Positions 54,806 through 63,500 of a stretch of DNA of 64,000 nt are shown here, piece after piece. Each line of letters opens with the position of its first letter. The stretch's first letter is position 1. The translations under genes were made by a program, and so were the position numbers. Below the pieces are notes generated by a model. That model was not told where the DNA came from. It worked only from the letters and a program-made list of their open reading frames with translations, and ran no database searches. Source of the DNA: Psychroflexus halocasei (GTDB taxonomy: Bacteria > Bacteroidota > Bacteroidia > Flavobacteriales > Flavobacteriaceae); assembly GCF_900107595.1 (NCBI RefSeq), contig NZ_FNQF01000004.1:62001-126000 (forward strand), given 5' to 3'.

Positions 54806-55588
54806 TTAATTTGAAAAATAGCCTTTCATAATTCCACGCTGCGAGTCTTTGACGAATTGAATGATTTCATCACGCTCAGAAGTTGCCTCCATTTCAGCTT
54901 CAAGAATTGAAAGTGCTTGAGAATTGTTATAATTTTTTTGATATAAGATTCTGTAAATATCTTGAATCTCTCTAATTTTTTGTGTGTCAAAACCTCTTCG
55001 TCTTAAGCCAACTGAATTTATACCGACATAAGATAAAGGTTCGCGCGCTGCTTTTACATAGGGAGGAACATCTTTTCTGACAAGAGAACCACCTGTGATA
55101 AATGCATGCCGCCCAATGCTACAAAATTGCTGTATCGCTGTCATGCCTGCTAAAACCGCATAGTCACCCACTGTAATATGTCCTGCCAATGTTGAATTGT
55201 TAGAGAACACACAGTTGTTACCTACTATACAATCGTGAGCAATATGGCAATAAGCCATAATCCAACAATTTTTACCAATTTTGGTTTTCATTTTATCGCT
55301 TGTGCCACGATTGATTGTGACGCATTCGCGTATTGTTGTGTTATCGCCTATTTCGGTAATTGTATCTTCGTCTTCAAACTTTTTATCTTGAGGAACAGCT
55401 GAAATAACTGCACCTGGAAAAATACTGACATTTTTACCAATGCGAGCACCTTCCATAATCGTCACATTAGATCCGATCCAAGACCCTTCGCCAATAACGA
55501 CATTGTTATGAATAGTCGTAAATGGTTCAATGACAACATTCTTAGCTATTTTTGCTCCAGGGTGGACGTATGCTAAAGGTTGATTCAT
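54806..55588 (-). CDS. lpxA: acyl-ACP--UDP-N-acetylglucosamine O-acyltransferase
   Basis: A 260-residue first enzyme of lipid A synthesis. Hexapeptide-repeat beta-helix (VIGEGSWIGSNVTIMEGARI...), catalytic His in AYCHIAHDCIVG, and a helical C-terminus (IQDIYRILYQKNYNN) typical of LpxA. 2 bases after lpxC/fabZ, 9 bases before efp. Confidence 0.95.
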   Translation of the reverse strand: MNQPLAYVHPGAKIAKNVVIEPFTTIHNNVVIGEGSWIGSNVTIMEGARIGKNVSIFPGAVISAVPQDKKFEDEDTITEIGDNTTIRECVTINRGTSDKMKTKIGKNCWIMAYCHIAHDCIVGNNCVFSNNSTLAGHITVGDYAVLAGMTAIQQFCSIGRHAFITGGSLVRKDVPPYVKAAREPLSYVGINSVGLRRRGFDTQKIREIQDIYRILYQKNYNNSQALSILEAEMEATSERDEIIQFVKDSQRGIMKGYFSN

Positions 55589-55590
55589 AA

Positions 55591-56994
55591 TTATTCTTTT
55601 GATTTTACTATTTGTGCCATTAACTCTGCTTCACATGCTAATTTTCCATTAGCGTAAGCATAGGCTTGCATTTGAATGATTCCTCTTCTTATAGGAGAAA
55701 TTAATTCCAATTTAAATATAAGTGTGTCACCTGGAACAACTTGCTGTTTAAACTTCACATTATTCATTTTCATGAAAAAGGTTAAGTAATTTTCTGGATC
55801 AGGAACAGTGCTCAAAGCTAAAATTCCGCCAGTTTGCGCCATCGCTTCAACTTGAAGAACACCAGGCATCACAGGTTTTCCAGGGAAATGTCCAACAAAG
55901 AAAGGTTCATTCATTGTGACATTTTTCGTTCCAACAACGGATGAGTCTGTTAACTCATATATTTTATCAACCAACAAAAACGGAGGTCGATGTGGTAGAC
56001 GATCCATAATTTCAGAAACATCATAAAGAGGCTTTGAATTCAGATCTATTTGTGGAACTTTATTTCGCTTTTCTGCTTTAATCACTTTTGCAAGTTTTTT
56101 AGCAAATTGCGTGTTTATTTTATGACCTGGTTTATTTGCGATAACTTTACCTCGTATATGTGTTCCCACAAGAGCTAAATCACCAATAACATCAAGCAAT
56201 TTATGCCTTGCTGCTTCATTTGGATGATGTAAAGTTAAGTTATCTAAAATACCATTAGGTTTTACTGAAATGTCTTTTTTATCAAAAGCAACTTCTAGTT
56301 TTTTCATTATTTCAGGAGACAACTCTTTATCGACGTAAACAATCGCATTATTCAGGTCTCCACCTTTGATTAAACCGTGTTCAAGAAGCGCTTCAAGTTC
56401 ATGTAAAAAACTGAAAGTCCTTGAATTTGCAATATGATCTTTAAATTCAGTAATAGATTTAATCGAAGCATTTTGTGTTCCTAAAACTTTGGTTTGAAAA
56501 TCAACCATTGTTGTGACTTGATACTCATTCGCTGGCATCACTAAGATTTCAGAGCCTGTTTCTTCATCAGAAAAAGAGATGACATCTTTCACGATAAACT
56601 CTTCACGTTCAGCATCTAATTCTATAACTTCTGCTTTTTCTAAGGCTTCTACAAAATATTTTGAAGAACCATCCATTATCGGAGGTTCAGAAGCATTGAG
56701 TTCAATGATCACATTGTCAATACCTAAACCAACACACGCAGCGAGGACATGCTCAGAGGTTTGAATCAAAACACCATTTTTTTCCAGTGTTGTACCTCTA
56801 TCAGTGCTTGTTACTAAGTTGGCATCAGCTGGAATCATCGGATGTCCTTCAAGATCCATTCGTCTAAAAATAAAACCAGTGCTTGCTTCTGCTGGTTTGA
56901 AGGTTAAGATCACATTTTGACCTGTATGAAGTCCGACACCTTCAAGTTTAATTTCCTTAGAAATTGTCGTTTGTTTTTTAGGACTATTACTCAT
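55591..56994 (-). CDS. lpxC/fabZ: bifunctional UDP-3-O-acyl-N-acetylglucosamine deacetylase / 3-hydroxyacyl-ACP dehydratase
   Basis: A 467-residue fusion. LpxC part (about 1-310): IKLEGVGLHTGQNV, SEHVLAACVGLGIDN with a zinc His, and LDVIGDLALVGTHIRG with zinc ligands. FabZ part: IMDRLPHRPPFLLVDKI with catalytic His, FVGHFPGKPVMPGVLQVEAMAQ with catalytic Glu. The fusion links lipid A and fatty-acid synthesis and is characteristic of Bacteroidota. Overlaps lpxD by 8 bases. Confidence 0.96.
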   Translation of the reverse strand: MSNSPKKQTTISKEIKLEGVGLHTGQNVILTFKPAEASTGFIFRRMDLEGHPMIPADANLVTSTDRGTTLEKNGVLIQTSEHVLAACVGLGIDNVIIELNASEPPIMDGSSKYFVEALEKAEVIELDAEREEFIVKDVISFSDEETGSEILVMPANEYQVTTMVDFQTKVLGTQNASIKSITEFKDHIANSRTFSFLHELEALLEHGLIKGGDLNNAIVYVDKELSPEIMKKLEVAFDKKDISVKPNGILDNLTLHHPNEAARHKLLDVIGDLALVGTHIRGKVIANKPGHKINTQFAKKLAKVIKAEKRNKVPQIDLNSKPLYDVSEIMDRLPHRPPFLLVDKIYELTDSSVVGTKNVTMNEPFFVGHFPGKPVMPGVLQVEAMAQTGGILALSTVPDPENYLTFFMKMNNVKFKQQVVPGDTLIFKLELISPIRRGIIQMQAYAYANGKLACEAELMAQIVKSKE

Positions 56995-58018
56995 CTTTAC
57001 TGATTTTTTTCTCTATAGAATTTAGCTGATTAACTATTTTTGGTAAGTTTCTAAAATGCACATAAGACTTGTTAAAGTCTGAATACCCAAGTGCTGGCGT
57101 TCCTTGTATGGCTTGACCATCTTTTACGTTTTTACCAACTCCTGTTTGTGCTTGAATTCGCACGTGATCGCCAATTTTAATATGACCGACAATACCAACT
57201 TGGCCGCCAATAATACAATGTTTTCCTATACGTGTTGATCCTGCTATTCCAGTTTGAGCAGCAATTGCAGTGTGTTCACCTATCTCAACATTATGTGCGA
57301 TTTGTATTTGATTATCAAGCTTCACTCCTTTTCGGATAATTGTTGATCCTAAAGTTGCGCGATCAATTGTAGTTCCTGCGCCGACATCAACATCATCTTC
57401 TATAATAACATTACCCGTTTGTGGAACTTTTGTAAAAACGCCTTTATCATTTGGCGTAAAACCAAAACCATCTGCACCTATGATAACACCTCCATGTAAA
57501 ACACAATTTTCACCAATAATACAGTCTGAAAAAACTTTACTACCTGGGTAAATAACAGTATTATCACCTATTTCAACATTATCACCAATATAAGAATTTG
57601 GATGTATTGAAACCTTATTTCCAATTTTGGCATTATTTCCGATGTATGAAAAAGCGCCGATATAAATATCCTCACCTAAACTTACATCTTCTCCCATAAA
57701 ATGTGGATCTTCTACACCAAGCTTTTTTGTTTTTTTGAATTCTTCGTAATAACCTAATAATTTAGAAAAAGCTTCATAAGAATCTTCAACTTTTATCAAG
57801 GTAACAGAAGTGTTTTCTTTAGGTTCAAAATCTTTATTAACAATGCAAACACTCGCATTTGTTGAGTGTACATAGTTTGTATATTTCGGATTAGACAGAA
57901 ATGTAAGTGAGCCTTCCTCACCCTCTTCAATTTTTGATAATTTAGAAACAACCGCTTCAGAATTACCAACAATTTCGCCGTTTAAAATTTCTGCTATTTG
58001 ATTCGCTGTAAATTTCAT
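56987..58018 (-). CDS. lpxD: UDP-3-O-(3-hydroxyacyl)glucosamine N-acyltransferase
   Basis: A 343-residue third enzyme of lipid A synthesis. N-terminal uridine-binding domain FTANQIAEILNGEIVG...LSNPKYTNYVH, hexapeptide repeats, VIIGADGFGFTPNDKG and the catalytic His in LDNQIQIAHNVEIG. Followed at once by lpxC/fabZ. A TATTTTTG element ends only 5 bases before the ATG. Confidence 0.95.
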   Translation of the reverse strand: MKFTANQIAEILNGEIVGNSEAVVSKLSKIEEGEEGSLTFLSNPKYTNYVHSTNASVCIVNKDFEPKENTSVTLIKVEDSYEAFSKLLGYYEEFKKTKKLGVEDPHFMGEDVSLGEDIYIGAFSYIGNNAKIGNKVSIHPNSYIGDNVEIGDNTVIYPGSKVFSDCIIGENCVLHGGVIIGADGFGFTPNDKGVFTKVPQTGNVIIEDDVDVGAGTTIDRATLGSTIIRKGVKLDNQIQIAHNVEIGEHTAIAAQTGIAGSTRIGKHCIIGGQVGIVGHIKIGDHVRIQAQTGVGKNVKDGQAIQGTPALGYSDFNKSYVHFRNLPKIVNQLNSIEKKISKDE

Positions 58019-58023
58019 TCTTG

Positions 58024-58031
58024 CAAAAATA
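58024..58031 (-). promoter_or_regulatory. putative -7 element of the lpx operon
   Basis: TATTTTTG on the minus strand, 5 bases before the lpxD ATG, implying a leaderless or nearly leaderless mRNA for the lpx operon; no -33 TTG. Confidence 0.45.
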
Positions 58032-58042
58032 GGAAAAAAGTG

Positions 58043-59272
58043 TTAATAATTGTTTTTTGGGTAACATAAGTAATATTTCGTCACAACTTTTGACAAAGCT
58101 TTCAGGTTAAATTGATCTGAAGCCTTAGAAACATCCTTGAGTTTTCCATTTTTATAAAGGATTTTAATCGGCTGATCACTCGTTGTATAAGCTAAATTAT
58201 TCGCTTCACCTGTGAAAACAAAATAATTTGCTTCTTCTGCTGTCATATCATGATCCTTCATAAAACTTTCAAGTTCAACATGATATTTAGCATTATTAAT
58301 CGGTTTATCTTTTAGCTTAATTTTAGGAAGCTGCCTATTGATCAGCATTCGAGATAAGTTTTTTAAGACAATATCATCAGCGTTCATCCACATTTTAATG
58401 GCGTAAATAACATCAAAATCATCAAGTTTTGCAAAAGTTTCAAGTTCTTTCTTGTTGAAATTATTTAACTCGATATCATTTTTAAGGAAAAATAAAAGCG
58501 CTTGACTTCCAAATATATCTTCTCCTTGTTGTACCAAATATTTTGCTCTTTTGATTGCTTTAATCAAAACTTGCTCTGCACATAAACCTGTTTTATGTAA
58601 ATAAACTTGCCAATACATTAAACGACGAGCAACAAGGAATTTTTCAACAGAATAAATCCCTTTTTCTTCAATAACAATTTCATCGTTTCTTACATTTAAC
58701 ATACTTATTAAACGCTCGCTATTGACATTTCCTTCTGCCACACCAGTATAAAAACTATCCCTTCTCAAATAATCTAACCTATCCATGTCCAGTTGACTAG
58801 AAAGCAATTGGCATAAAAACTTTTTAGGATATTGATCAGTGAAAATTTCAATGGCTAAACTGATTTTGCCATTAAATTCATCATTGAGTTGATGCATAAA
58901 TTTCAACGAAATTTCTTCATGATTAACACCACCAACCAAACTATGTTCCAAAGCATGAGAAAACGGTCCATGACCAATATCATGAAGCAAAATTGCAATT
59001 AACAAAGCCTCCTCTTCATCTTCGGAAATTTTTACACCTTTAAATCTTAAAACCTTAATGGCTTTATCCATCAAATGGATGCAACCCAAAGCATGATGAA
59101 ATCTTGTGTGATGCGCACCTGGATAAACCAAATATGACAGTCCCATTTGTGAAACTCTTCTCAGTCTTTGAAAAAACGGATGCTCGATAATATCGAAAAT
59201 TAATGGACTAGGAATGGTAATAAAACCATAAATCGGATCGTTAATAATCTTAAGTTTACTATTTTGTTTCAC
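58043..59272 (-). CDS. HD-domain phosphohydrolase (SAMHD1/dGTPase-like)
   Basis: A 409-residue metal-dependent phosphohydrolase. HD motif: FHHALGCIHLMDKAI (first His), ILLHDIGHGPFSHALEH (HD pair) and SSQLDMDRLDYLRRDSFY (distal Asp). This pattern belongs to the YdhJ/SAMHD1-like HD group that acts on nucleotides; substrate unproven. The start is GTG 59272. It directly precedes lpxD (24 bases) and is divergent from porX. Confidence 0.88.
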   Translation of the reverse strand: MKQNSKLKIINDPIYGFITIPSPLIFDIIEHPFFQRLRRVSQMGLSYLVYPGAHHTRFHHALGCIHLMDKAIKVLRFKGVKISEDEEEALLIAILLHDIGHGPFSHALEHSLVGGVNHEEISLKFMHQLNDEFNGKISLAIEIFTDQYPKKFLCQLLSSQLDMDRLDYLRRDSFYTGVAEGNVNSERLISMLNVRNDEIVIEEKGIYSVEKFLVARRLMYWQVYLHKTGLCAEQVLIKAIKRAKYLVQQGEDIFGSQALLFFLKNDIELNNFNKKELETFAKLDDFDVIYAIKMWMNADDIVLKNLSRMLINRQLPKIKLKDKPINNAKYHVELESFMKDHDMTAEEANYFVFTGEANNLAYTTSDQPIKILYKNGKLKDVSKASDQFNLKALSKVVTKYYLCYPKNNY

Positions 59273-59290
59273 AAACTATTTATTTAAAAA

Positions 59291-59298
59291 CAAAGATA
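59291..59298 (-). promoter_or_regulatory. putative -7 element of the HD gene
   Basis: TATCTTTG on the minus strand, 18 bases before the GTG start; no properly spaced -33 TTG. Confidence 0.45.
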
Positions 59299-59305
59299 CA
59301 TATAT

Positions 59306-60850
59306 ATGACAAAGCTGAAAGTTTTATGGGTTGATGATGAAATAGATTTATTGAAACCTCATGTTTTATTTCTTGAACAAAAGAATTATGAAGTGACAAC
59401 TTGCCAAAGTGGTCCTGAAGCCATTGAACTCATTCCTAATGAAAATTTCGACATCGTTTTATTGGATGAAAATATGCCTGGTCTGACAGGAATCGAAACT
59501 TTAGCTGAAATCAAAACCATTCAAGACAATCTTCCTGTTGTGATGATCACGAAAAGCGAAGAAGAATACATTATGGAAGAAGCCATTGGATCTAAAATTG
59601 CAGATTACCTCATCAAACCCGTCAATCCGAATCAAATTTTATTGAGCTTAAAAAAGAATCTTGATCATTCACGTTTAGTCACACAAAAAACAACATCAAA
59701 CTACCAGCAAGAGTTCAGAAAAATCACAATGGATTTAATGCAAACCAACACTTATGATGCCTGGGTAGAGCTTTACAAAAAATTGGTTTATTGGGAGTTA
59801 GAATTAGGAGACATAGATGACGGTGGCATGTTTGAAATATTAGAAACCCAGAAAAATGAAGCGAATATTGAGTTTGGTAAATTTATAGAAAAAAATTACG
59901 CGTCTTGGTTTGAAAAAAACACAAAAGCTCCAGAATTATCTCACACGCTTTTTAGAAATAAAATTTTACCTGAAATCTCTAAAGAGCAACCGACATTACT
60001 GGTTGTTATAGATAATTTAAGATATGATCAATATAAAGCATTTGAACCGACACTGAATAAATATCTTAAAAAGAAAAAAGAAGAAGCTTTTTTCAGCATT
60101 CTACCAACTGCAACGCAATATGCAAGAAATGCCATTTTCTCAGGCTTAACACCTGAAGATATGGAAAAAATATATCCAGAATATTGGAAAAATGACACAG
60201 ATGATGGTGGTAAAAATTTATTTGAAAAAGAGTTTTTAGAAGCGCAACTCAACCGCCTCGGAAAACCATTAGATTTCTCTTACCACAAGATTACCAATAT
60301 CAGTCAAGGTGAAAAACTTGTTGACAATTTCAAGCAAGAAAAACATAAAGACCTATCTGTTGTGGTATATAATTTTGTTGATATGCTTTCACACTCAAAA
60401 ACAGAGCTTGAAGTGATTAAAGAACTCGCATCAACTGATAAATCTTATAGATCATTGACTGAAAGTTGGTTTAAAAACTCACCTTTATTAAAAATTATTC
60501 AGCAAGCCAAAGCACTAGGCTTTAAAACAATTATCACTACAGATCACGGAACGATCAACGTTAAAAACCCTTCAAAAGTTATTGGTGATAAAAATACGAG
60601 TTTAAACCTTAGGTATAAAACTGGCCGAAGCTTGACTTACGAAGATAAAGATGTGATTGTTGCAAAAGATCCATCTAAATTCAAACTTCCAAAAATCAAT
60701 ATGTCAAGTTCTTATATTTTTGCAAAAAGCAACTATTTTTTAGCTTATCCAAACAACTACAATTACTATGTCAATTATTACAAAAACAGTTATCAACACG
60801 GCGGCGTCTCATTAGAAGAAATGATTATTCCGTTTGCTGTTTACGAGTAA
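59306..60850 (+). CDS. porX: PorX, type IX secretion response regulator with PglZ phosphatase domain
   Basis: A 514-residue orphan response regulator. Receiver domain (1-120) with the phosphoacceptor Asp54 in VLLDENMPGL and the Lys in DYLIKPVN; a helical linker; and a C-terminal alkaline-phosphatase-superfamily PglZ domain (about 200-514) with LLVVIDNLRYDQYK (metal/nucleophile region), PTATQYARNAIFSGL and TDHGTI metal ligands. PorX with the kinase PorY controls type IX secretion genes; its phosphatase domain cleaves phosphodiester or oligonucleotide substrates in studied cases. porY is not in this window. Confidence 0.93.
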   Translation: MTKLKVLWVDDEIDLLKPHVLFLEQKNYEVTTCQSGPEAIELIPNENFDIVLLDENMPGLTGIETLAEIKTIQDNLPVVMITKSEEEYIMEEAIGSKIADYLIKPVNPNQILLSLKKNLDHSRLVTQKTTSNYQQEFRKITMDLMQTNTYDAWVELYKKLVYWELELGDIDDGGMFEILETQKNEANIEFGKFIEKNYASWFEKNTKAPELSHTLFRNKILPEISKEQPTLLVVIDNLRYDQYKAFEPTLNKYLKKKKEEAFFSILPTATQYARNAIFSGLTPEDMEKIYPEYWKNDTDDGGKNLFEKEFLEAQLNRLGKPLDFSYHKITNISQGEKLVDNFKQEKHKDLSVVVYNFVDMLSHSKTELEVIKELASTDKSYRSLTESWFKNSPLLKIIQQAKALGFKTIITTDHGTINVKNPSKVIGDKNTSLNLRYKTGRSLTYEDKDVIVAKDPSKFKLPKINMSSSYIFAKSNYFLAYPNNYNYYVNYYKNSYQHGGVSLEEMIIPFAVYE

Positions 60851-60870
60851 AATTGACACTATATTGACAC

Positions 60871-60910
60871 AAAAAAGCACAAGCAAATTAAATTTGACTT
60901 GTGCTTTTTT
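60871..60910. terminator. bidirectional rho-independent terminator after porX
   Basis: AAAAAAGCACAAG and its complement, with an inner CAAATT/AATTTG pairing in the loop. Confidence 0.88.
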
Positions 60911-60931
60911 TAAAATAGTTCCTAAATAAAT

Positions 60932-61231
60932 TTACTTCTTCTCTTTTTTCTCTTCTTCCTTACCTTTGTCTAAAACATCTTTAAATTCTATTTCGCTATC
61001 TACACTTTCAGTAAAAGCGCTAATCCAAGCATTTTTAAAAATATTAGTTATTGTTGGCCAAACTTTCGAGTCAACTTTATTTAAATCACCTTCAATTGGA
61101 ACTTTTGTCGCTACGGTATCTGTCCCTTGATTTTTCAAAATAAATTTAAAGATACCGACAAAACCTTCCAAAGAGTTTTCAGGATATCACCATCTTTTCT
61201 TTTGATTATATTTCCTTTTACTTTTTGACAT
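60932..61231 (-). pseudogene. DUF748 (AsmA-like) remnant
   Basis: The minus strand encodes about 75 residues that match the C-terminal end of DUF748 proteins as I know them: LEGFVGIFKFILKNQ..ATKVPIEGDLNKVDS..WPTITNIFKNAW..SEIEFKDVL and a Lys/Glu tail. Upstream in the same frame an ATG at 61231 opens MSKSKRKYNQKKRW and hits a TGA, then YPENSLEGFVG runs on. The 300 or so N-terminal residues normally in this family are missing. Read as a deleted and stop-interrupted relic; alternatively the 79 residues from the TTG at 61171 might still be translated. Confidence 0.65.
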
Positions 61232-61397
61232 GGCTCATGTTTTTAGCTAAAATGACTCAAATATAAGTTATATTCAGTTAAAATATTAATAAATCATATT
61301 AGTGATCATAAAGATAATCTCTGATAATTTTGACAAATGATAAGAACTAATTAAGAAATATTATTAAATTTATGACCGTTTGAATTAAAACTTGTCA

Positions 61398-61805
61398 ATG
61401 ACAATTATAGATTACAATCTTGGCGATTTAGAAAGAATTTCAGAAAAAATACTGAATCACATTTCTTATCGAAAAATTATTTTTAAAGGTGATTTAGGTG
61501 CTGGCAAAACAACCTTAATCAAGGCTTTAGTAAAAAAATTAGGTTCAGATGAATTAGTCTCTAGTCCGACTTTTTCTTTAGTCAATGAATATGAATTAGA
61601 GAAGTCTAAAATCTTTCACTTTGATTTTTACAGAATTGAAAATGAAGAAGAAGCTTACGACATAGGGTTTGAGGATTATATTGATACAGAAGCTTGGGTT
61701 TTCATTGAATGGCCAGAGAAAATTCCAAACCTTTTAGATTTTGGTCATCACTGTATTCACATCAGTTTTAATGAAAAACTCGAACGCATACTCGAATTAA
61801 AATAA
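61398..61805 (+). CDS. tsaE: tRNA threonylcarbamoyladenosine biosynthesis ATPase TsaE
   Basis: A 135-residue P-loop ATPase that works with TsaB/TsaC/TsaD in making t6A37 in tRNAs. Walker A GDLGAGKTT (31-39), then SSPTFSLVNEYE and FDFYRIENEEEAYDIGFEDYI and WVFIEWPEKIP, all typical. ATG 61398 is preferred over the TTG six bases upstream. It is 26 bases before ald. Confidence 0.95.
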   Translation: MTIIDYNLGDLERISEKILNHISYRKIIFKGDLGAGKTTLIKALVKKLGSDELVSSPTFSLVNEYELEKSKIFHFDFYRIENEEEAYDIGFEDYIDTEAWVFIEWPEKIPNLLDFGHHCIHISFNEKLERILELK

Positions 61806-61831
61806 AGTTTAACCTAATTATCTTTGATATT

Positions 61832-63034
61832 ATGAGCCAAACATCATCATCTCCGTTCACTCAATCTGAATTACTTCCTCAAGAAGAAATGCTCGAATTA
61901 TCAAAAACAAAAGGACAGCTTTTTATAGGCATCCCAAAGGAAATTAGTTATCAAGAAAAACGTGTATGTTTAACACCTGATGCTGTGAGCGCTTTAACAG
62001 CAAATGGTCATCGCGTCTTGATTGAAAAAGGCGCTGGAAATTACGCCAAATTTTCTGATCAAGATTACAGTGAAGCTGGAGCAGAAATTACAAATGATAA
62101 AAACAAGATTTTCTCTTGTCCCATTATTTTAAAGGTGGCGCCTTTATGCGATGAAGAACTAGAAATCATACATCCGCAAACCACTTTAATTTCTGCATTA
62201 CAACTCAAAACGAGAAACAAAAAGTATTTTCAAAAACTTGCTGAAAAACGCATCACTGCTTTGGCTTTTGAGTTTATTAAAGATGAATTTGGCACATACC
62301 CAGCAGTTAGAACTTTAAGCGAGATTGCTGGATCAGCATCAATTTTAATCGCAGCCGAGCTTTTGGCTAAAGTCGATGAAGCCAATGGATTAATGCTTGG
62401 TAACATTAGTGGCGTCCCACCAACAGAAGTTGTGATTATTGGCGCAGGAACAGTTGGAGAATTTGCAGCAAAATCTGCTATTGGTTTAGGTGCATCCATT
62501 AAAGTTTTTGATAGTTCTATCACAAGACTTCGTCATTTAAGAGAAAACCTGAGTCATCATATTTTCACTTCAACAATTCAACCTAAAAGCTTAACAAAAG
62601 CGCTTCGTCGGGCTGATGTCGTGATTGGCGCTGTTGCTGGCAAAAACAGATCCCCAATAATTGTTTCTGAAAAAATGGTTCAGAAAATGAAAAAAGGAGC
62701 TGTTATTATCGATGTCAGCATTGACATGGGCGGCTGTGTTGAGACATCAGAAATCACCAACCACAACAAACCCACCAAAGTGATTTACGATGTAATTCAT
62801 TATTGCGTTCCTAATATTCCTTCTCGCTATCCTCGTACGTCCTCAATGTCAATTAGTAATATTTTCACACCCTACTTATTACATATTGCTGAAGAAGGCG
62901 GCATAGAAAATACGCTTCGATATGAGAAAGGTCTTCGCAATGGATTATATTTGTACCACGGAATATTAACAAACAAATCTGTTGCAAACTGGTTTGATAT
63001 GGATTATAAAGATCCAAATCTACTTATTTTTTAA
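61832..63034 (+). CDS. ald: alanine dehydrogenase
   Basis: A 400-residue NAD-dependent enzyme for the reversible conversion of alanine to pyruvate and ammonia. IGIPKEISYQEKRVCLTP with substrate-binding Arg/Lys, LKVAPL, the nucleotide-binding VVIIGAGTVGEFAAKSA (about residue 205), and VIDVSIDMGGCVETSE. It carries an N-terminal extension of about 28 residues relative to the classical enzyme (MSQTSSSPFTQSELLPQEE), as in flavobacterial members. tsaE-ald pairing is usual in this class. Confidence 0.92.
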   Translation: MSQTSSSPFTQSELLPQEEMLELSKTKGQLFIGIPKEISYQEKRVCLTPDAVSALTANGHRVLIEKGAGNYAKFSDQDYSEAGAEITNDKNKIFSCPIILKVAPLCDEELEIIHPQTTLISALQLKTRNKKYFQKLAEKRITALAFEFIKDEFGTYPAVRTLSEIAGSASILIAAELLAKVDEANGLMLGNISGVPPTEVVIIGAGTVGEFAAKSAIGLGASIKVFDSSITRLRHLRENLSHHIFTSTIQPKSLTKALRRADVVIGAVAGKNRSPIIVSEKMVQKMKKGAVIIDVSIDMGGCVETSEITNHNKPTKVIYDVIHYCVPNIPSRYPRTSSMSISNIFTPYLLHIAEEGGIENTLRYEKGLRNGLYLYHGILTNKSVANWFDMDYKDPNLLIF

Positions 63035-63036
63035 AT

Positions 63037-63408
63037 ATGAAATTTATTCAACGCTTAGGTTATTACTCCATTGGTTTAGTTATTGGAGTGATTATTCTTT
63101 TATTTTTTTTAGGAGGAAAAAAAACATCTTGTGATTATGGTCTAGATGCGAGAGTCATCAAAAACATTTCAACTAAAAAATCAAGTTACTCATCTGAGGC
63201 ACTACAAAGTTTTAGTCAATACCAGATTGATACAAGTCAATATAAAACCATTTTACAAGATGCTACTGTAAATTTTGGAGAAAGTCAAACTGATTTAGAT
63301 TCCTGTAAAATTTATATTTTAGAATCTCAATACGCATCACATAAATATAAACTTCAAATTGAAAATTGCGATTCAATTGCACGAGTTCAAAAGCTTGAAA
63401 AACAATAA
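63037..63408 (+). CDS. DUF4258-type membrane protein
   Basis: A 123-residue protein with one N-terminal membrane helix (about residues 9-27, GLVIGVIILLFFLGG), then ARVIKNISTKKSSYSSEA and a small alpha/beta domain (QYKTILQDATVNFGESQ, CKIYILESQ, KYKLQIENC) that resembles, as I recall, the flavobacterial DUF4258 family. Function unknown. It begins 2 bases after ald and ends before a strong terminator. Confidence 0.7.
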   Translation: MKFIQRLGYYSIGLVIGVIILLFFLGGKKTSCDYGLDARVIKNISTKKSSYSSEALQSFSQYQIDTSQYKTILQDATVNFGESQTDLDSCKIYILESQYASHKYKLQIENCDSIARVQKLEKQ

Positions 63409-63430
63409 TTAAGTTTGCGCTTAAAAACAA

Positions 63431-63460
63431 AAAAGGTCTTTCAAAACTGAAAGACCTTTT
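63431..63460. terminator. bidirectional rho-independent terminator
   Basis: AAAAGGTCTTTC and its exact complement with a 6-base loop between the DUF4258 gene and rho. Confidence 0.92.
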
Positions 63461-63500
63461 TTGTTGACTCGAATAACAACGAGACTATTTTAATATAGAA

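Noticed and set aside
59306-60850. PorX PglZ domain as a BREX phage-resistance gene
   Set aside because: The receiver domain at the N-terminus identifies PorX; no other brx gene is present.
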